Origin: CAYSCZ01 sp964429655
GTDB taxonomy: Bacteria > Bacteroidota > Bacteroidia > Cytophagales > Cyclobacteriaceae
NCBI GenBank assembly: GCA_964429655.1
Contig: CAYSCZ010000010.1
Span: forward strand, 7,042 to 71,041
Direction: 5' to 3'
DNA length: 64,000 nucleotides
Shown: piece after piece, positions 34,652 through 43,752 of the stretch
How the letters are laid out: each line of letters starts with the position of its first letter
Position numbering within the stretch: position 1 is the stretch's first letter
Program-made: the position numbers and the translations under genes
Notes under the pieces: model-generated
Told to the model about the DNA's origin: nothing
Databases searched by the model: none
The model's input: only the letters and a program-made list of their open reading frames with translations

Positions 34652-35464
34652 ATGTCAAATCTTAAAATCCTTTATGTAGCCAACGAAATTCATCCCTTTT
34701 TAAAAACATCAAAAGTTGCTGACTTTGTAAGAAAGCTCCCTCAGGCAATGCAGGAAAAAGGTATGGAGATACGGATCTTGGTTCCTCGCTTTGGCCTTAT
34801 AAATGAAAGAAAAAATCGATTGCATGAGGTTGTAAGATTATCAGGTATCAACATTTCTGTTGGAGATGAAGAAAAGCCCCTGGTGATTAAGGTTGCTTCT
34901 ATACCAAATGCAAAATTACAAGTGTATTTCATTGATAATGAAGATTATTTTCACAGAAAATCTGTTTTTTACGATAAAGAGGATAACTTCTTTGAAGATA
35001 ATGACGAAAGAGCCATTTTCTTCTGCAAAGGAGTACTCGAAACTGTAAAAAAATTAGGTTGGTCTCCTGATATTGTTCATTGCAACGATTGGATGACTAG
35101 TCTGATTCCACTATATCTAAAAACCACATACAAAAGCGATCCTATCTTTAAAAATAGCAAAACTGTATTTACAGTTTATGACAACAGGTTTAGTCATAAA
35201 TTTGGTAAAGATTTATTTGACAAAGTAAAAATGCTGGACATTGATGACAGCATGCTAAACCCCTTAAAATCAGCTGATTATGATGGGTTTATCAAAATCG
35301 GAGTCCAGTATTCAGATGCAGCCATTAAAGCCGGTGAGCAAACTAGTGACAGTTTTGAAAAATTAATGAATGAATTATCCGTTGAGAAGAAAATAGATTA
35401 CATTGAGGGAAGCGATAATTACCTGGACAGTTATTTCAACATTTACACAAACCTGGTTGGATAA
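34652..35464 (+). CDS. Glycogen/starch synthase N-terminal-domain protein (GT5-like, short)
   Basis: 270 residues. It begins ILYVANEIHPFLKTSKVADFVRKLP, the counterpart of the 'K-T/V-GGL-GDV' opening of GT5 synthases, and continues with LVPRFGLIN, FFCKGVLETVKKLGWSPDIVHCNDWMTSLIP (here as SPDIVHCNDWMTS). Only the GT5 N-terminal Rossmann domain is present; the C-terminal GT1 domain with its donor-binding E(x7)E is absent. The usual ADP-glucose KxGG signature is replaced by KTSKVADF. It is therefore probably not an active synthase alone. The gene leads an operon with DUF4270 and glmS. Confidence 0.8.
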   Translation: MSNLKILYVANEIHPFLKTSKVADFVRKLPQAMQEKGMEIRILVPRFGLINERKNRLHEVVRLSGINISVGDEEKPLVIKVASIPNAKLQVYFIDNEDYFHRKSVFYDKEDNFFEDNDERAIFFCKGVLETVKKLGWSPDIVHCNDWMTSLIPLYLKTTYKSDPIFKNSKTVFTVYDNRFSHKFGKDLFDKVKMLDIDDSMLNPLKSADYDGFIKIGVQYSDAAIKAGEQTSDSFEKLMNELSVEKKIDYIEGSDNYLDSYFNIYTNLVG

Positions 35465-36788
35465 ACCAAAGTGGTTTAAAATCCTAATAGCATCAATTTG
35501 TTTATTAAGCACTTCTTGTGAGCTGAATGAGCCGATAACGCAGGAAATAGATGCTTTTCAAAATAAATTTGCAGCTAATGCGCTTGACATTACATTGCCC
35601 GTAACCAATGTATTTATTGATAGTGTCAGGGCTGATGAAGCTAATAGATTTTTACTTGGCACTTTAAATGATCCTATTTTTGGTAAGATCAATTCAAGGG
35701 TATTTACCAATATTGATTTTTTTTCAGGTATTTTGCCCGACTCTACAGCAACCCTTGATTCTGCGGTATTAGAATTATTTGAAACTGATTTTTACGCTTT
35801 TGGCGAGGCACCTTCTTCATTTATGGTGGATCTTCAGGTTGATTTATTGGATGATACACTATTTAACCTATCAACAAATAGTGAAAATGTAATTTACTTT
35901 AGTGATAGTGATATAGGAGTTTTAGAATCCCCTGTCGGTGAAGGAAGTTTTGAATATCGCCCTGAGTCTGATTCTATCCTAAGGATTAGGTTAACTGAGT
36001 TTTATAGTAATGGATTACTGAATACAGTTCAAAACACTTCTGTGGATGATATTGATTTTGGTCGGTTTATCGGATACCGCATTTCGGTAACCAATAATAT
36101 CCCAGGCATATTCAGAATAGATCCTACCAGCTTGCAATCCAGGGTTAGGGTCTACTTTTCCGAAACCAATGTTGATGATACTACTACTTTTGAGTTAAAC
36201 TTCACAAATCAAGCCCGGTTTAATCAATATAATATTGACAGAACAGAGTCAGTCTTGTCAAATATTCCGGATGAAGGAGGAATTTTTGATTTAAATAATG
36301 ATAAAATCTATTTTCAATCGGGTTCTGGAATTTATCCATTTATAGACCTTAGCGGGCTAAAAGCTTTATCTGACACCATTAACAATATTATTGTTCAAAA
36401 TGCTACTTTTTCTGTTGGGATTGATGGAGAGGTTCCTGATGAAGAAGTTATGCTTGGTGAACCTGAAAATGTGAGATACTTTCTATCAAACAATCAGGGC
36501 TTATTTGATGGCGGTGGATCAATTAATGATCCAATTCAAAATCTTGTGCTGGATGATGCCAGTTATATTAACCCAGGCGTAAGAAGGGCTATAATACATA
36601 ACTTAAATGAGGAAACCGGGGAATATAGTGGTAATATCACACTTTTTATACAATCATTTCTCAATGACTCTTTTGAGAATAAATCAGGCCTGGTCATGGT
36701 ACCTAGTGACGTAACTAGCTTAAATAGGATTATTTTAAATAAGAATGCTATTAATCTAAGAATTATTTATACATCTTTAGTCCCCTAA
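35457..36788 (+). CDS. DUF4270-family outer-surface lipoprotein
   Basis: 443 residues from TTG 35457, giving MDKPKWFKILIASICLLSTSC with a lipobox ending at Cys 21. An upstream TTG at 35403 would bury the signal peptide behind 18 extra residues and increase the overlap. The mature part is beta-rich with repeated D/N-rich loops (VTNVFIDSVRADEANRFLLG; LNDPIFGKINSR; FGRFIGYRISV). This is the DUF4270 pattern, specific to Bacteroidota and of unknown function. It overlaps the preceding stop by 8 bases and is 11 bases from glmS. Confidence 0.85.
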   Translation: MDKPKWFKILIASICLLSTSCELNEPITQEIDAFQNKFAANALDITLPVTNVFIDSVRADEANRFLLGTLNDPIFGKINSRVFTNIDFFSGILPDSTATLDSAVLELFETDFYAFGEAPSSFMVDLQVDLLDDTLFNLSTNSENVIYFSDSDIGVLESPVGEGSFEYRPESDSILRIRLTEFYSNGLLNTVQNTSVDDIDFGRFIGYRISVTNNIPGIFRIDPTSLQSRVRVYFSETNVDDTTTFELNFTNQARFNQYNIDRTESVLSNIPDEGGIFDLNNDKIYFQSGSGIYPFIDLSGLKALSDTINNIIVQNATFSVGIDGEVPDEEVMLGEPENVRYFLSNNQGLFDGGGSINDPIQNLVLDDASYINPGVRRAIIHNLNEETGEYSGNITLFIQSFLNDSFENKSGLVMVPSDVTSLNRIILNKNAINLRIIYTSLVP

Positions 36789-36799
36789 ATAAAGTAAAT

Positions 36800-38638
36800 A
36801 TGTGTGGTATCGTTGCATATAAGGGTAATAAAACTGCATACCCGATTTTAATAAATGGGCTAAAAAGGCTGGAATACAGGGGATATGATTCTGCAGGAAT
36901 CGCTGTTAATGATGGCATTAATCTTCATCTTTTCAAGAAAAAAGGAAAAGTAAAAGATCTAGAAGCATCTATAGAATCATCCACGATAAAAGGTAGCATT
37001 GGGATAGGCCATACCAGATGGGCAACTCACGGGGAACCAAATGATGTTAATGCGCATCCTCATACCTCCTCAAATGGTAATATTAGTATCATTCACAATG
37101 GAATTATTGAAAACTATCAAACCTTAAAAAAAGAGCTGATCAATAAAGGTTATCATTTTAACAGTGATACCGATACTGAGGTGCTGGCTACCTTCATAGA
37201 AGATATTCAGCAAAAAAGTGCTGTGACCATAGAGGAGGCGGTAAGATTGGCATTAAATGAAGTTATAGGTGCATATGCCCTTGCAATTATGTCCAAGGAT
37301 AATCCTGACCTCTTAATTGCTGCAAGAAAAGGTAGTCCTTTAGTAATTGGCCTGGGTAAAGAGGAGTTTTTTATCGCATCCGACGCTACCCCTATTGTTG
37401 AATACACCAATGAGGTAGTTTATCTTAATGATGAGGAGATTGCCATCATCAATAATGATGGATTAAATATAAAAACCATTAGTGATATTCCACAAACACC
37501 TTATATTCAAACCCTTGAGATGGAGATGGACGCCATTGAAAAAGGAGGTTTCGTGCATTTTATGTTAAAAGAAATTTTCGAGCAACCTTATTCAGTAGCA
37601 GATTGTATGAGGGGGAGGTTAAATGCCTCTACGGGCAGATTGATATTAGGTGGAATCAGGGAATATGCCAATGCATTAGAAAATGCTAACAGGATTATAT
37701 TAGTGGCTTGTGGCACCAGCTGGCATGCCGGTTTGGTAGCAGAATATCTATTAGAAGATCTTTGCAGAATACCCGTTGAGGTTGAATATGCCTCAGAATT
37801 TAGATATAGAAACCCGATCATTAATGAAGGCGATGTGGTAATCGCCATTTCTCAATCCGGGGAAACTGCGGATACACTTGCTGCCATAGAATTGGCAAAA
37901 AGTAAAGGGGCCATTATATTAGGTATAGTTAATACGGTTGGATCCTCTATAGCTAGAATTTCCCATGAAGGTGCATATCTTCATGCAGGTCCGGAAATTG
38001 GTGTGGCGAGTACCAAAGCATTTACGGCCCAGATTACTGTACTAAGCATGATTGCCATTAAGCTGGCTTATAACAGGGGTACCATTAAAGAACAGGAATA
38101 CAAAAAATTGCTGGTTCACCTGGAGATGATTCCTAAAAACATTAAAAAGGTATTGGAATCTAATGGTAAAATCGAATTTATATCTGAGCTATTTAAAGAT
38201 TCCAGAAACTTTCTATACCTGGGTAGAGGTTATAATTTCCCTGTAGCACTGGAAGGTGCGTTAAAATTAAAAGAAATATCATACATTCATGCCGAGGGCT
38301 ATCCGGCAGCTGAAATGAAACATGGGCCAATAGCATTAATTGACGAAAACATGCCGGTTGTATTTATTGCCACAAAAGACAAGTCGTATGAAAAAATCAT
38401 TTCTAATATACAGGAAGTAAAAGCCAGGAAAGGTGTGGTAATAGCCATCGTAACTGAAGGCGATGAAGAGATAAAGGATATGGCTGATTTTCTTATTGAA
38501 ATACCAGGCACCCACGAAGCCTTGATTCCGATACTATCAGTAATACCACTTCAGCTCTTATCCTATCATATTGCGATCATGAGGGGTTGTAATGTTGATC
38601 AACCTAGAAATTTAGCGAAATCAGTAACCGTAGAATAA
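36800..38638 (+). CDS. glmS: Glutamine--fructose-6-phosphate aminotransferase (isomerizing)
   Basis: 612 residues, full length. It makes glucosamine-6-phosphate for peptidoglycan and LPS. The N-terminal Ntn glutaminase starts MCGIVAYKG (Cys2 nucleophile after Met removal) with GIGHTRWATHGEPNDVNAHP. The two SIS domains show VACGTSWHAGLVAEYLLED, ISQSGETADTLAAIELAK, GVASTKAFTAQ, LGRGYNFPVALEGALKLKEISYIHAEGYPA in parts (GRGYNFPVALEGALKLKE), and the C-terminal QPRNLAKSVTVE. No glmS ribozyme-like leader is seen; the gene is 11 bases after DUF4270. Confidence 0.98.
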   Translation: MCGIVAYKGNKTAYPILINGLKRLEYRGYDSAGIAVNDGINLHLFKKKGKVKDLEASIESSTIKGSIGIGHTRWATHGEPNDVNAHPHTSSNGNISIIHNGIIENYQTLKKELINKGYHFNSDTDTEVLATFIEDIQQKSAVTIEEAVRLALNEVIGAYALAIMSKDNPDLLIAARKGSPLVIGLGKEEFFIASDATPIVEYTNEVVYLNDEEIAIINNDGLNIKTISDIPQTPYIQTLEMEMDAIEKGGFVHFMLKEIFEQPYSVADCMRGRLNASTGRLILGGIREYANALENANRIILVACGTSWHAGLVAEYLLEDLCRIPVEVEYASEFRYRNPIINEGDVVIAISQSGETADTLAAIELAKSKGAIILGIVNTVGSSIARISHEGAYLHAGPEIGVASTKAFTAQITVLSMIAIKLAYNRGTIKEQEYKKLLVHLEMIPKNIKKVLESNGKIEFISELFKDSRNFLYLGRGYNFPVALEGALKLKEISYIHAEGYPAAEMKHGPIALIDENMPVVFIATKDKSYEKIISNIQEVKARKGVVIAIVTEGDEEIKDMADFLIEIPGTHEALIPILSVIPLQLLSYHIAIMRGCNVDQPRNLAKSVTVE

Positions 38639-39021
38639 TGAAAAAAACAATTAATACTACAAATGCCCCGCAGCCCATTGGACCGTACAATCAGGCCGTA
38701 GATTTTAACAATACCATCTATGTTTCAGGGCAGATACCCATAGACCCAAAGACGGGTGAATTTCACGGGGATAAAAACATTAAGACACAAACCAAACGGG
38801 TGATGGAAAACCTTAAAAATATTTTGTCTGAAGGTGGTTATTCTATGGATAATGTAGTCAAGTGCAGTATTTTCATCAATTCAATGGATGATTTTTCAGT
38901 AATTAATGAAGTATATGGCAGCTATTTCCCAGAAAATTCTCCTGCCAGGGAAACCGTTGAAGTAAGTAAATTACCCAAAGGTGCTGGCATCGAAATTTCC
39001 TGCATTGCTGTAAAAGATTAA
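38638..39021 (+). CDS. ridA: RidA-family reactive intermediate deaminase
   Basis: 127 residues. It hydrolyses 2-aminoacrylate and related enamines formed by PLP enzymes. Motifs: APQPIGPYNQAVDFNNTIYVSGQIPIDP (as GPYNQAVDF and YVSGQIPIDP), VVKCSIFINSMDDF, the conserved arginine in SPARETVEVSKLPKGA, and EISCIAV. It overlaps glmS by one base (TAATG), so translation is coupled. The symbol reflects the family, and paralogues are common. Confidence 0.92.
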   Translation: MKKTINTTNAPQPIGPYNQAVDFNNTIYVSGQIPIDPKTGEFHGDKNIKTQTKRVMENLKNILSEGGYSMDNVVKCSIFINSMDDFSVINEVYGSYFPENSPARETVEVSKLPKGAGIEISCIAVKD

Positions 39022-39061
39022 CTTTACAACTTGATTTTCTTTTCAAAATTCCTCTGAGTTA

Positions 39062-40609
39062 ATGGTTAGGGTACGATTTGCACCAAGTCCGACAGGAGCT
39101 TTACATATTGGCGGGGTTCGGACAGCACTATACAATTATTTATTTGCGAAAAAAAATAATGGCACTTTTATTCTGAGAATAGAAGATACCGATCAAACGA
39201 GATTTGTGGAAGGTGCCGAAAAATATATTTCTGAAGCCCTCGAGTGGTGCGGAATAATTCCTGATGAAAGTCCTTTTAAAAGTGGTCCTTATGCACCTTA
39301 CAGACAGTCAGAAAGGAAAGAAATATATAAAGATTTTGCTTCTAAGCTTGTCAATGAGGATAAGGCCTACTATGCTTTTGATACCCCGGAAGAGTTAGAT
39401 GCCATGAGAGAAAGGCTGAAAGCAGCCAGAGTACCATCTCCTCAATATAATTCTATTACCCGCATGACCATGAAAAATTCCCTTACCCTTCCCGAAGATG
39501 AGGTGAAAAGGAGATTAAATGAGGGGGAACCTTATGTCATTAGAATAAAAGTCCCCAAGAAAGAAGAGATCCGGTTAAATGATATGGTTAGGGGATGGGT
39601 AATGGTACACTCATCGGCTTTAGACGATAAAGTATTAATGAAAGGCGACGGAATGCCAACATACCATCTTGCCAATGTGGTAGATGATCATTTAATGAAG
39701 ATTTCACATGTTATCAGAGGTGAAGAATGGTTACCTTCTGCACCACTGCATTTGCTGCTGTATAAATTTTTAGGCCTGGAGGATTCAATACCAAAATTTG
39801 CCCATTTACCACTGCTTTTAAAGCCTGATGGAAATGGGAAACTTAGCAAGCGTGATGCCGAAAAATACGGATTTCCTATATTCCCTTTACAGTGGAAAGA
39901 TCCACATAGTGGGGAAATAGCCAATGGATTTAGAGAAGATGGGTTTCTATCCAGTGCTTTTGTCAACTTTTTAGCTTTTCTGGGTTGGAACCCGGGACAT
40001 GAAAGGGAATTTTATCTTATGGATGATTTAATAAAAGACTTTTCTATAGAACGAATAGGTAAGTCTGGAACTAAATTTGACATTGATAAGGTAAAATGGC
40101 TTAATCAACAACACATAAAAAGCCTTCCAAACAAAGCGTTGAGTGACTACCTGGCAGGAATGCTAAAAGAAAACAAAGTTGATTTCCATGCTGAACGGTT
40201 GGATGGCATAGTAGAACTGCTAAAAGAACGTGTATTATTTATTAAAGACCTTTATCATCAAGGTTCATATTTCTTCATGAGGCCACAATCCTATGATTAT
40301 AAGGTGGCAACAAAAAAGTGGGGTTCTCAGGTTGCAGAAATAATCGAAGCATTTGCTTTGAGGTTAAGGGATGAAAATGATATAACGGCTGATAAAGCAA
40401 AATCCTTACTGGTGGAAACTGTAGATCTCAAGGGCTCAAAGTTGGGAAAAGTTATGCCTGCCCTTAGATTAGCGATTACAGGTGCTGGTTCTGGTCCTGA
40501 CCTTATGAGCATCATGGAAGTGCTTGGTAATAAAGAAGTATTTGAAAGGATTTACCAAGCCATTAGGGAATTATCACCGTATACTGAAAAAAATGATAAT
40601 GATGGCTAA
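39062..40609 (+). CDS. gltX: Glutamate--tRNA ligase
   Basis: 515 residues, a class I synthetase. HIGH-type motif FAPSPTGALHIGGVRTALYNY (positions about 6-25), the discriminating ILRIEDTDQTRF, GMPTYHLANVVDDHLMKISHVIRGEEW (as YHLANVVDDH and VIRGEEWL), and the KMSKS-type loop KLSKRDAEKYGF. The C-terminal anticodon-binding part ends RLAITGAGSGPDLMSIMEVLG. It sits 40 bases after ridA on the same strand. Confidence 0.98.
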   Translation: MVRVRFAPSPTGALHIGGVRTALYNYLFAKKNNGTFILRIEDTDQTRFVEGAEKYISEALEWCGIIPDESPFKSGPYAPYRQSERKEIYKDFASKLVNEDKAYYAFDTPEELDAMRERLKAARVPSPQYNSITRMTMKNSLTLPEDEVKRRLNEGEPYVIRIKVPKKEEIRLNDMVRGWVMVHSSALDDKVLMKGDGMPTYHLANVVDDHLMKISHVIRGEEWLPSAPLHLLLYKFLGLEDSIPKFAHLPLLLKPDGNGKLSKRDAEKYGFPIFPLQWKDPHSGEIANGFREDGFLSSAFVNFLAFLGWNPGHEREFYLMDDLIKDFSIERIGKSGTKFDIDKVKWLNQQHIKSLPNKALSDYLAGMLKENKVDFHAERLDGIVELLKERVLFIKDLYHQGSYFFMRPQSYDYKVATKKWGSQVAEIIEAFALRLRDENDITADKAKSLLVETVDLKGSKLGKVMPALRLAITGAGSGPDLMSIMEVLGNKEVFERIYQAIRELSPYTEKNDNDG

Positions 40610-40799
40610 TAAGAAAGAAAAACAAACCAGGATACATAATGAATTAAAAGGATTTGATATTTACATTGATGAATTTGGCCAAATTCAGTCTAATCTTCCG
40701 ATAGATAAAGTCAATAGCTTTTTAAACAGGAATGTTGACGATAAAAAGCTTAGGGACCGGGATGATATTAATGATATAAAAAGGGATTCTAATAATTGA
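40602..40799 (+). CDS. Small charged protein downstream of gltX
   Basis: 65 residues from ATG 40602 (MANKKEKQTRIHNELKGF), overlapping the gltX stop by 8 bases; ATGs at 40593 and 40599 are alternative starts. It is hydrophilic, with an ordered-looking middle (FDIYIDEFGQIQSNLPIDKVNSFL) and an acidic/basic tail rich in Asp, Lys and Arg. No known family or membrane segment. The tight coupling to gltX suggests it is translated. Confidence 0.65.
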   Translation: MANKKEKQTRIHNELKGFDIYIDEFGQIQSNLPIDKVNSFLNRNVDDKKLRDRDDINDIKRDSNN

Positions 40800-40824
40800 T
40801 CTAAATATTTTAAATTTAAAAGAT

Positions 40825-40899
40825 CGGGATGTAGCGCAGTCCGGTTAGCGCACCACTTTAGGGTAGTGGGGGCCGCTGGTTCGAATCCAGTCATCCCGA
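40825..40899 (+). tRNA. tRNA-Pro with anticodon AGG
   Basis: A full cloverleaf. The acceptor stem is CGGGATG (40825-40831) with CATCCCG (40892-40898) and discriminator A. The D stem is GCGC/GCGC. The anticodon stem CCACT/AGTGG (40853-40857, 40865-40869) encloses the loop TTAGGGT. The T arm is GCTGG-TTCGAAT-CCAGT. C1-G72 and the overall sequence are tRNA-Pro. The anticodon at 40860-40862 is AGG, reading CCU, with G37 following. No CCA is encoded. A34 is unusual for bacterial tRNA-Pro. No terminator fits before the convergent gene. Confidence 0.95.
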
Positions 40900-40910
40900 C
40901 TTTATAACCA

Positions 40911-41936
40911 TCAAGTCCAAACCTTAGTGCCTTCGGAACAATTACGACAGATGTCGATATTTCTTCTTGACTTCATAAGTTGTTTTCTGAATGCATAATA
41001 TTTATGCCCATTCCAGATTTTATTAAAATCCTCTACTCCCAGATTCCCCATTGAATGATCCGCATCTTTGTCAAAACAACATGGGACAACCTTCCCATCC
41101 CAGGTAACCACCGCAGAATGCCACATTTTCCAGCAATGATTGTCTAACTTATTTTTTAAATAATATTTCCCATCCTTACCTCTCCTGTATCTTGAATATT
41201 TTTCTGTCAACGGGATTAAATCATTTCCATGCACATAATCATACACTTGTATGGTTTTCAATTTGACTTCATCTATACCTATGCAGGAAGCCAGCTGTTT
41301 AAGTTCATCAATCTGGTGCTCATTTGATCGCGTCACCAGAAATTGAAAAATTAGATATGGTTTTGCTTGCCCCAGCCTTTGCTTCCAGTAAACCATATTT
41401 TTTGCGCCTTCGATTACTTTTTCAAGTTTTCCTCCTACTCTGTAGTCCTGATAAGTACCTTGTGTTAACCCATCTATGGATATAATCATTCTGTCCAGTC
41501 CTGCCTGTATTGTTTTTTTCGCATTATCTTCATTTAAATAATGTGCATTGGTGGAGGTAGCCGTGTAGATATTTTTATTTGAAGCATACCTTACCATCTC
41601 ATAAAATGATGGATTTAAGTAAGGCTCACCCTGGAAGTATAAGGTTAGATAAATCAGATGATTTTGTATTTGATCAATATAAGATTGAAAGTCTGATAAA
41701 TTCAACATTCCGGTTTTTCTAGTGAAAGCGCGCAATCCGCTGGGGCATTCAGGGCAACGTAGATTACAAGATGTAGTTGGCTCAATGGATATAGCATATG
41801 GCAGGCCATGTTTAAATGGAAATTCTTTAGTTGCTCTGCTCAAAAAAAAACTAGAATAAACCAAAGCAAGGTTCCTTAGCTTTTTGAAATTTAATTTTGA
41901 GAGTAAGTTTAAGGTATCATTAACTTTCCGAAACAT
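40911..41936 (-). CDS. Radical SAM/SPASM-domain protein
   Basis: 341 residues. The radical SAM cluster motif is CNLRCPEC (CxxxCxxC), preceded by AISIEPTTS. The barrel continues with YFQGEPYLNPSFYEMVRYA and DRMIISIDGLTQGTYQDYR. The C-terminal SPASM-type cysteines are CWKMWHSAV, VVPCCFDKDADHSMGNLG and IDICRNCSEG. Such proteins install modifications in peptides or alter sugars, lipids or cofactors; no partner gene makes the substrate obvious. It is divergent from the DUF4105 gene with only 19 bases between starts. Confidence 0.92.
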   Translation of the reverse strand: MFRKVNDTLNLLSKLNFKKLRNLALVYSSFFLSRATKEFPFKHGLPYAISIEPTTSCNLRCPECPSGLRAFTRKTGMLNLSDFQSYIDQIQNHLIYLTLYFQGEPYLNPSFYEMVRYASNKNIYTATSTNAHYLNEDNAKKTIQAGLDRMIISIDGLTQGTYQDYRVGGKLEKVIEGAKNMVYWKQRLGQAKPYLIFQFLVTRSNEHQIDELKQLASCIGIDEVKLKTIQVYDYVHGNDLIPLTEKYSRYRRGKDGKYYLKNKLDNHCWKMWHSAVVTWDGKVVPCCFDKDADHSMGNLGVEDFNKIWNGHKYYAFRKQLMKSRRNIDICRNCSEGTKVWT

Positions 41937-41955
41937 ATTACAGCAAATCTATCCT

Positions 41956-43146
41956 ATGATTTTTACAAAATATTATAAATTATTCTTGGTTATACTTTTA
42001 ATAATATATTTCTCTCATGAAAGTTTGGGCCAGCAGTTGTCCGGACAATCTGAAATCAGCGTCATTACCATTGGCCCATACCAACCAGAGCTTTATTCTG
42101 CTTTCGGACACTCAGGTATTAGGATTTATGATCCTTTGAATAAATTGGACATCGCATTTGATTACGGAGTTTTTGATTTCGACCAGGAAAATTTCTTCTT
42201 AAATTTTGCCCTGGGAAAATTGTACTATGCATTGGGCTTAAGAAGATTTGAACCCTGGAAGCAACGAATGATTCAAGAGGATAGATATATAATTGAACAA
42301 AAATTAAATCTCAACCTGCAGCAACGTCAAAAACTGTTTAATGCGCTTAAAGAAAACTATAAACCAGAAAATCGCCACTATTATTACAACTACATCTATG
42401 ATAATTGTGCTACAAGGATACCAGAAATCATAAAAAGCAGTTTCGGGGATGATGTAGCATTTAACCACCCATATGTAGAAGGAGATAAAACCTACAGAGA
42501 TTTGATGGATATGTATCTCGATCAACAACCATGGGGTGATTTTGCCATTGATCTTGGTTTAGGTGTCGGTGTCGATAAAGTAGCAACTCCTGAAGGCTAT
42601 ATGTTTTTACCTGATTATGTTCAATATACGCTGAGTGCTTCCACCATTCGCCTGGATGGATCTATTAAACCACTGGTAAAAAGCAAAAACTACCTACATA
42701 AACCTTTGGAAGAGGATAAAAAAGAACGGTTACTTACGCCGCTAAACTTTTTTATCTTACTATTTTTCATCATTGGTTTTGTAACCAACAGAAACCTAAA
42801 AAAAAGCAAGCGATCTAATTTATTGGATGTTTTCTTATTTATAGTTTTAGGAGTTGTTGGATGCTTTATGTTATTTCTTTGGTTTGGCACCCAACACATT
42901 TCTTACCAAAATTATAACTTACTTTGGGCTCTTCCCTCACACCTGATTGCCGGGATAATGCTGGTAAAAAAATCGTCCCCTAATTATCTAAGTAAATACT
43001 TTCTAGTTATCGGAATACTATCCCTGGCCTCAATCATATTATGGGGATTTTGGCCGCAACCGCTACACAGATCACTCATCCCTTTTGTATTAACTATCTG
43101 CCTACGAAGTTTTTATATTTTTTGGGACTTAAGATACAAGAATTAG
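41956..43146 (+). CDS. DUF4105 (Lnb-like) membrane protein
   Basis: 396 residues from ATG 41956, which gives a clean signal peptide (MIFTKYYKLFLVILLIIYF, cleaved before QQLSGQ). The longer frame from 41884 would overlap the radical SAM gene. The periplasmic DUF4105/Lnb_N domain shows YSAFGHSGIRIYDP, AFDYGVFDFDQENFFLNFALGKLYY in parts, and the conserved YDNCATRIPE. Then come about five membrane helices (about 255-390). Homologues are linked to envelope lipids but are uncharacterised in this phylum. Confidence 0.85.
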   Translation: MIFTKYYKLFLVILLIIYFSHESLGQQLSGQSEISVITIGPYQPELYSAFGHSGIRIYDPLNKLDIAFDYGVFDFDQENFFLNFALGKLYYALGLRRFEPWKQRMIQEDRYIIEQKLNLNLQQRQKLFNALKENYKPENRHYYYNYIYDNCATRIPEIIKSSFGDDVAFNHPYVEGDKTYRDLMDMYLDQQPWGDFAIDLGLGVGVDKVATPEGYMFLPDYVQYTLSASTIRLDGSIKPLVKSKNYLHKPLEEDKKERLLTPLNFFILLFFIIGFVTNRNLKKSKRSNLLDVFLFIVLGVVGCFMLFLWFGTQHISYQNYNLLWALPSHLIAGIMLVKKSSPNYLSKYFLVIGILSLASIILWGFWPQPLHRSLIPFVLTICLRSFYIFWDLRYKN

Positions 43147-43752
43147 CCAACTGTAGAAATTATATAATCCCATAAAAATAAATATGATCCCCGGTACTTT
43201 GTAAACCAAGAAAGAATTGCCGGCTATTCTATAGAAATTATAACCCACGGACCTCACAAGGAAGAGTAGAAGAAAAGTACCTGTAGCAATTCCGATAACA
43301 TAAGCTGAGAATCCAGAAAATGTATGGATCAGGATCATCTTATTATTTTGTAAATAAGCGGTTACAGCCAGCCAGAAAGGTATGGTTAACGGATTGGCAA
43401 TAGCTATTAGAAAACCTTTTTTAAACCCAATCAACTCTTGTTCTTTTTCAAACCGTTTTATTTTGGACCTGGAAGATAAATTCACGGTTCCCAGAATGAG
43501 CATGGCTAGTGCTGAAATTATTTGAAAGTTTTCTGTAAACAAGGTATGTGTGCTGAGAAAAATTTGGAATTTGATGGTAAGAGAAGCGTAGATCAATTCA
43601 ACCAATAGAGCAGCAAGTATGAAATAAAATGCTGCCCTGCTTTTTTGAGCAATCGAATATTGCATCACAGAAATATTAATAGTGCCTGGTGGTATCGATC
43701 CCATGAAACTAAATATTGAACCAATCAGAAATGTGCTTAAAATATCAATCAA
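43129..43752 (-). CDS. LysE-family translocator
   Basis: 207 residues with about six membrane helices. The N-terminal SIFSFMGSIPPGTINISVMQY (in parts: GSIPPGTINISVMQ) is the LysE/RhtB hallmark, and IAIANPLTIPFWLAV is the conserved NPK/NP motif of the second half. It is an exporter of amino acids or similar small molecules; substrate unknown. It overlaps the ATP-grasp gene by 8 bases and the convergent DUF4105 gene by 18. Confidence 0.85.
   Translation of the reverse strand: MIDILSTFLIGSIFSFMGSIPPGTINISVMQYSIAQKSRAAFYFILAALLVELIYASLTIKFQIFLSTHTLFTENFQIISALAMLILGTVNLSSRSKIKRFEKEQELIGFKKGFLIAIANPLTIPFWLAVTAYLQNNKMILIHTFSGFSAYVIGIATGTFLLLFLVRSVGYNFYRIAGNSFLVYKVPGIIFIFMGLYNFYSWLILVS

Noticed and set aside
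36700..36800. glmS ribozyme or riboswitch before glmS
   Set aside because: glmS starts 11 bases after the DUF4270 stop, leaving no room for a structured leader, and the upstream coding sequence shows no ribozyme core.
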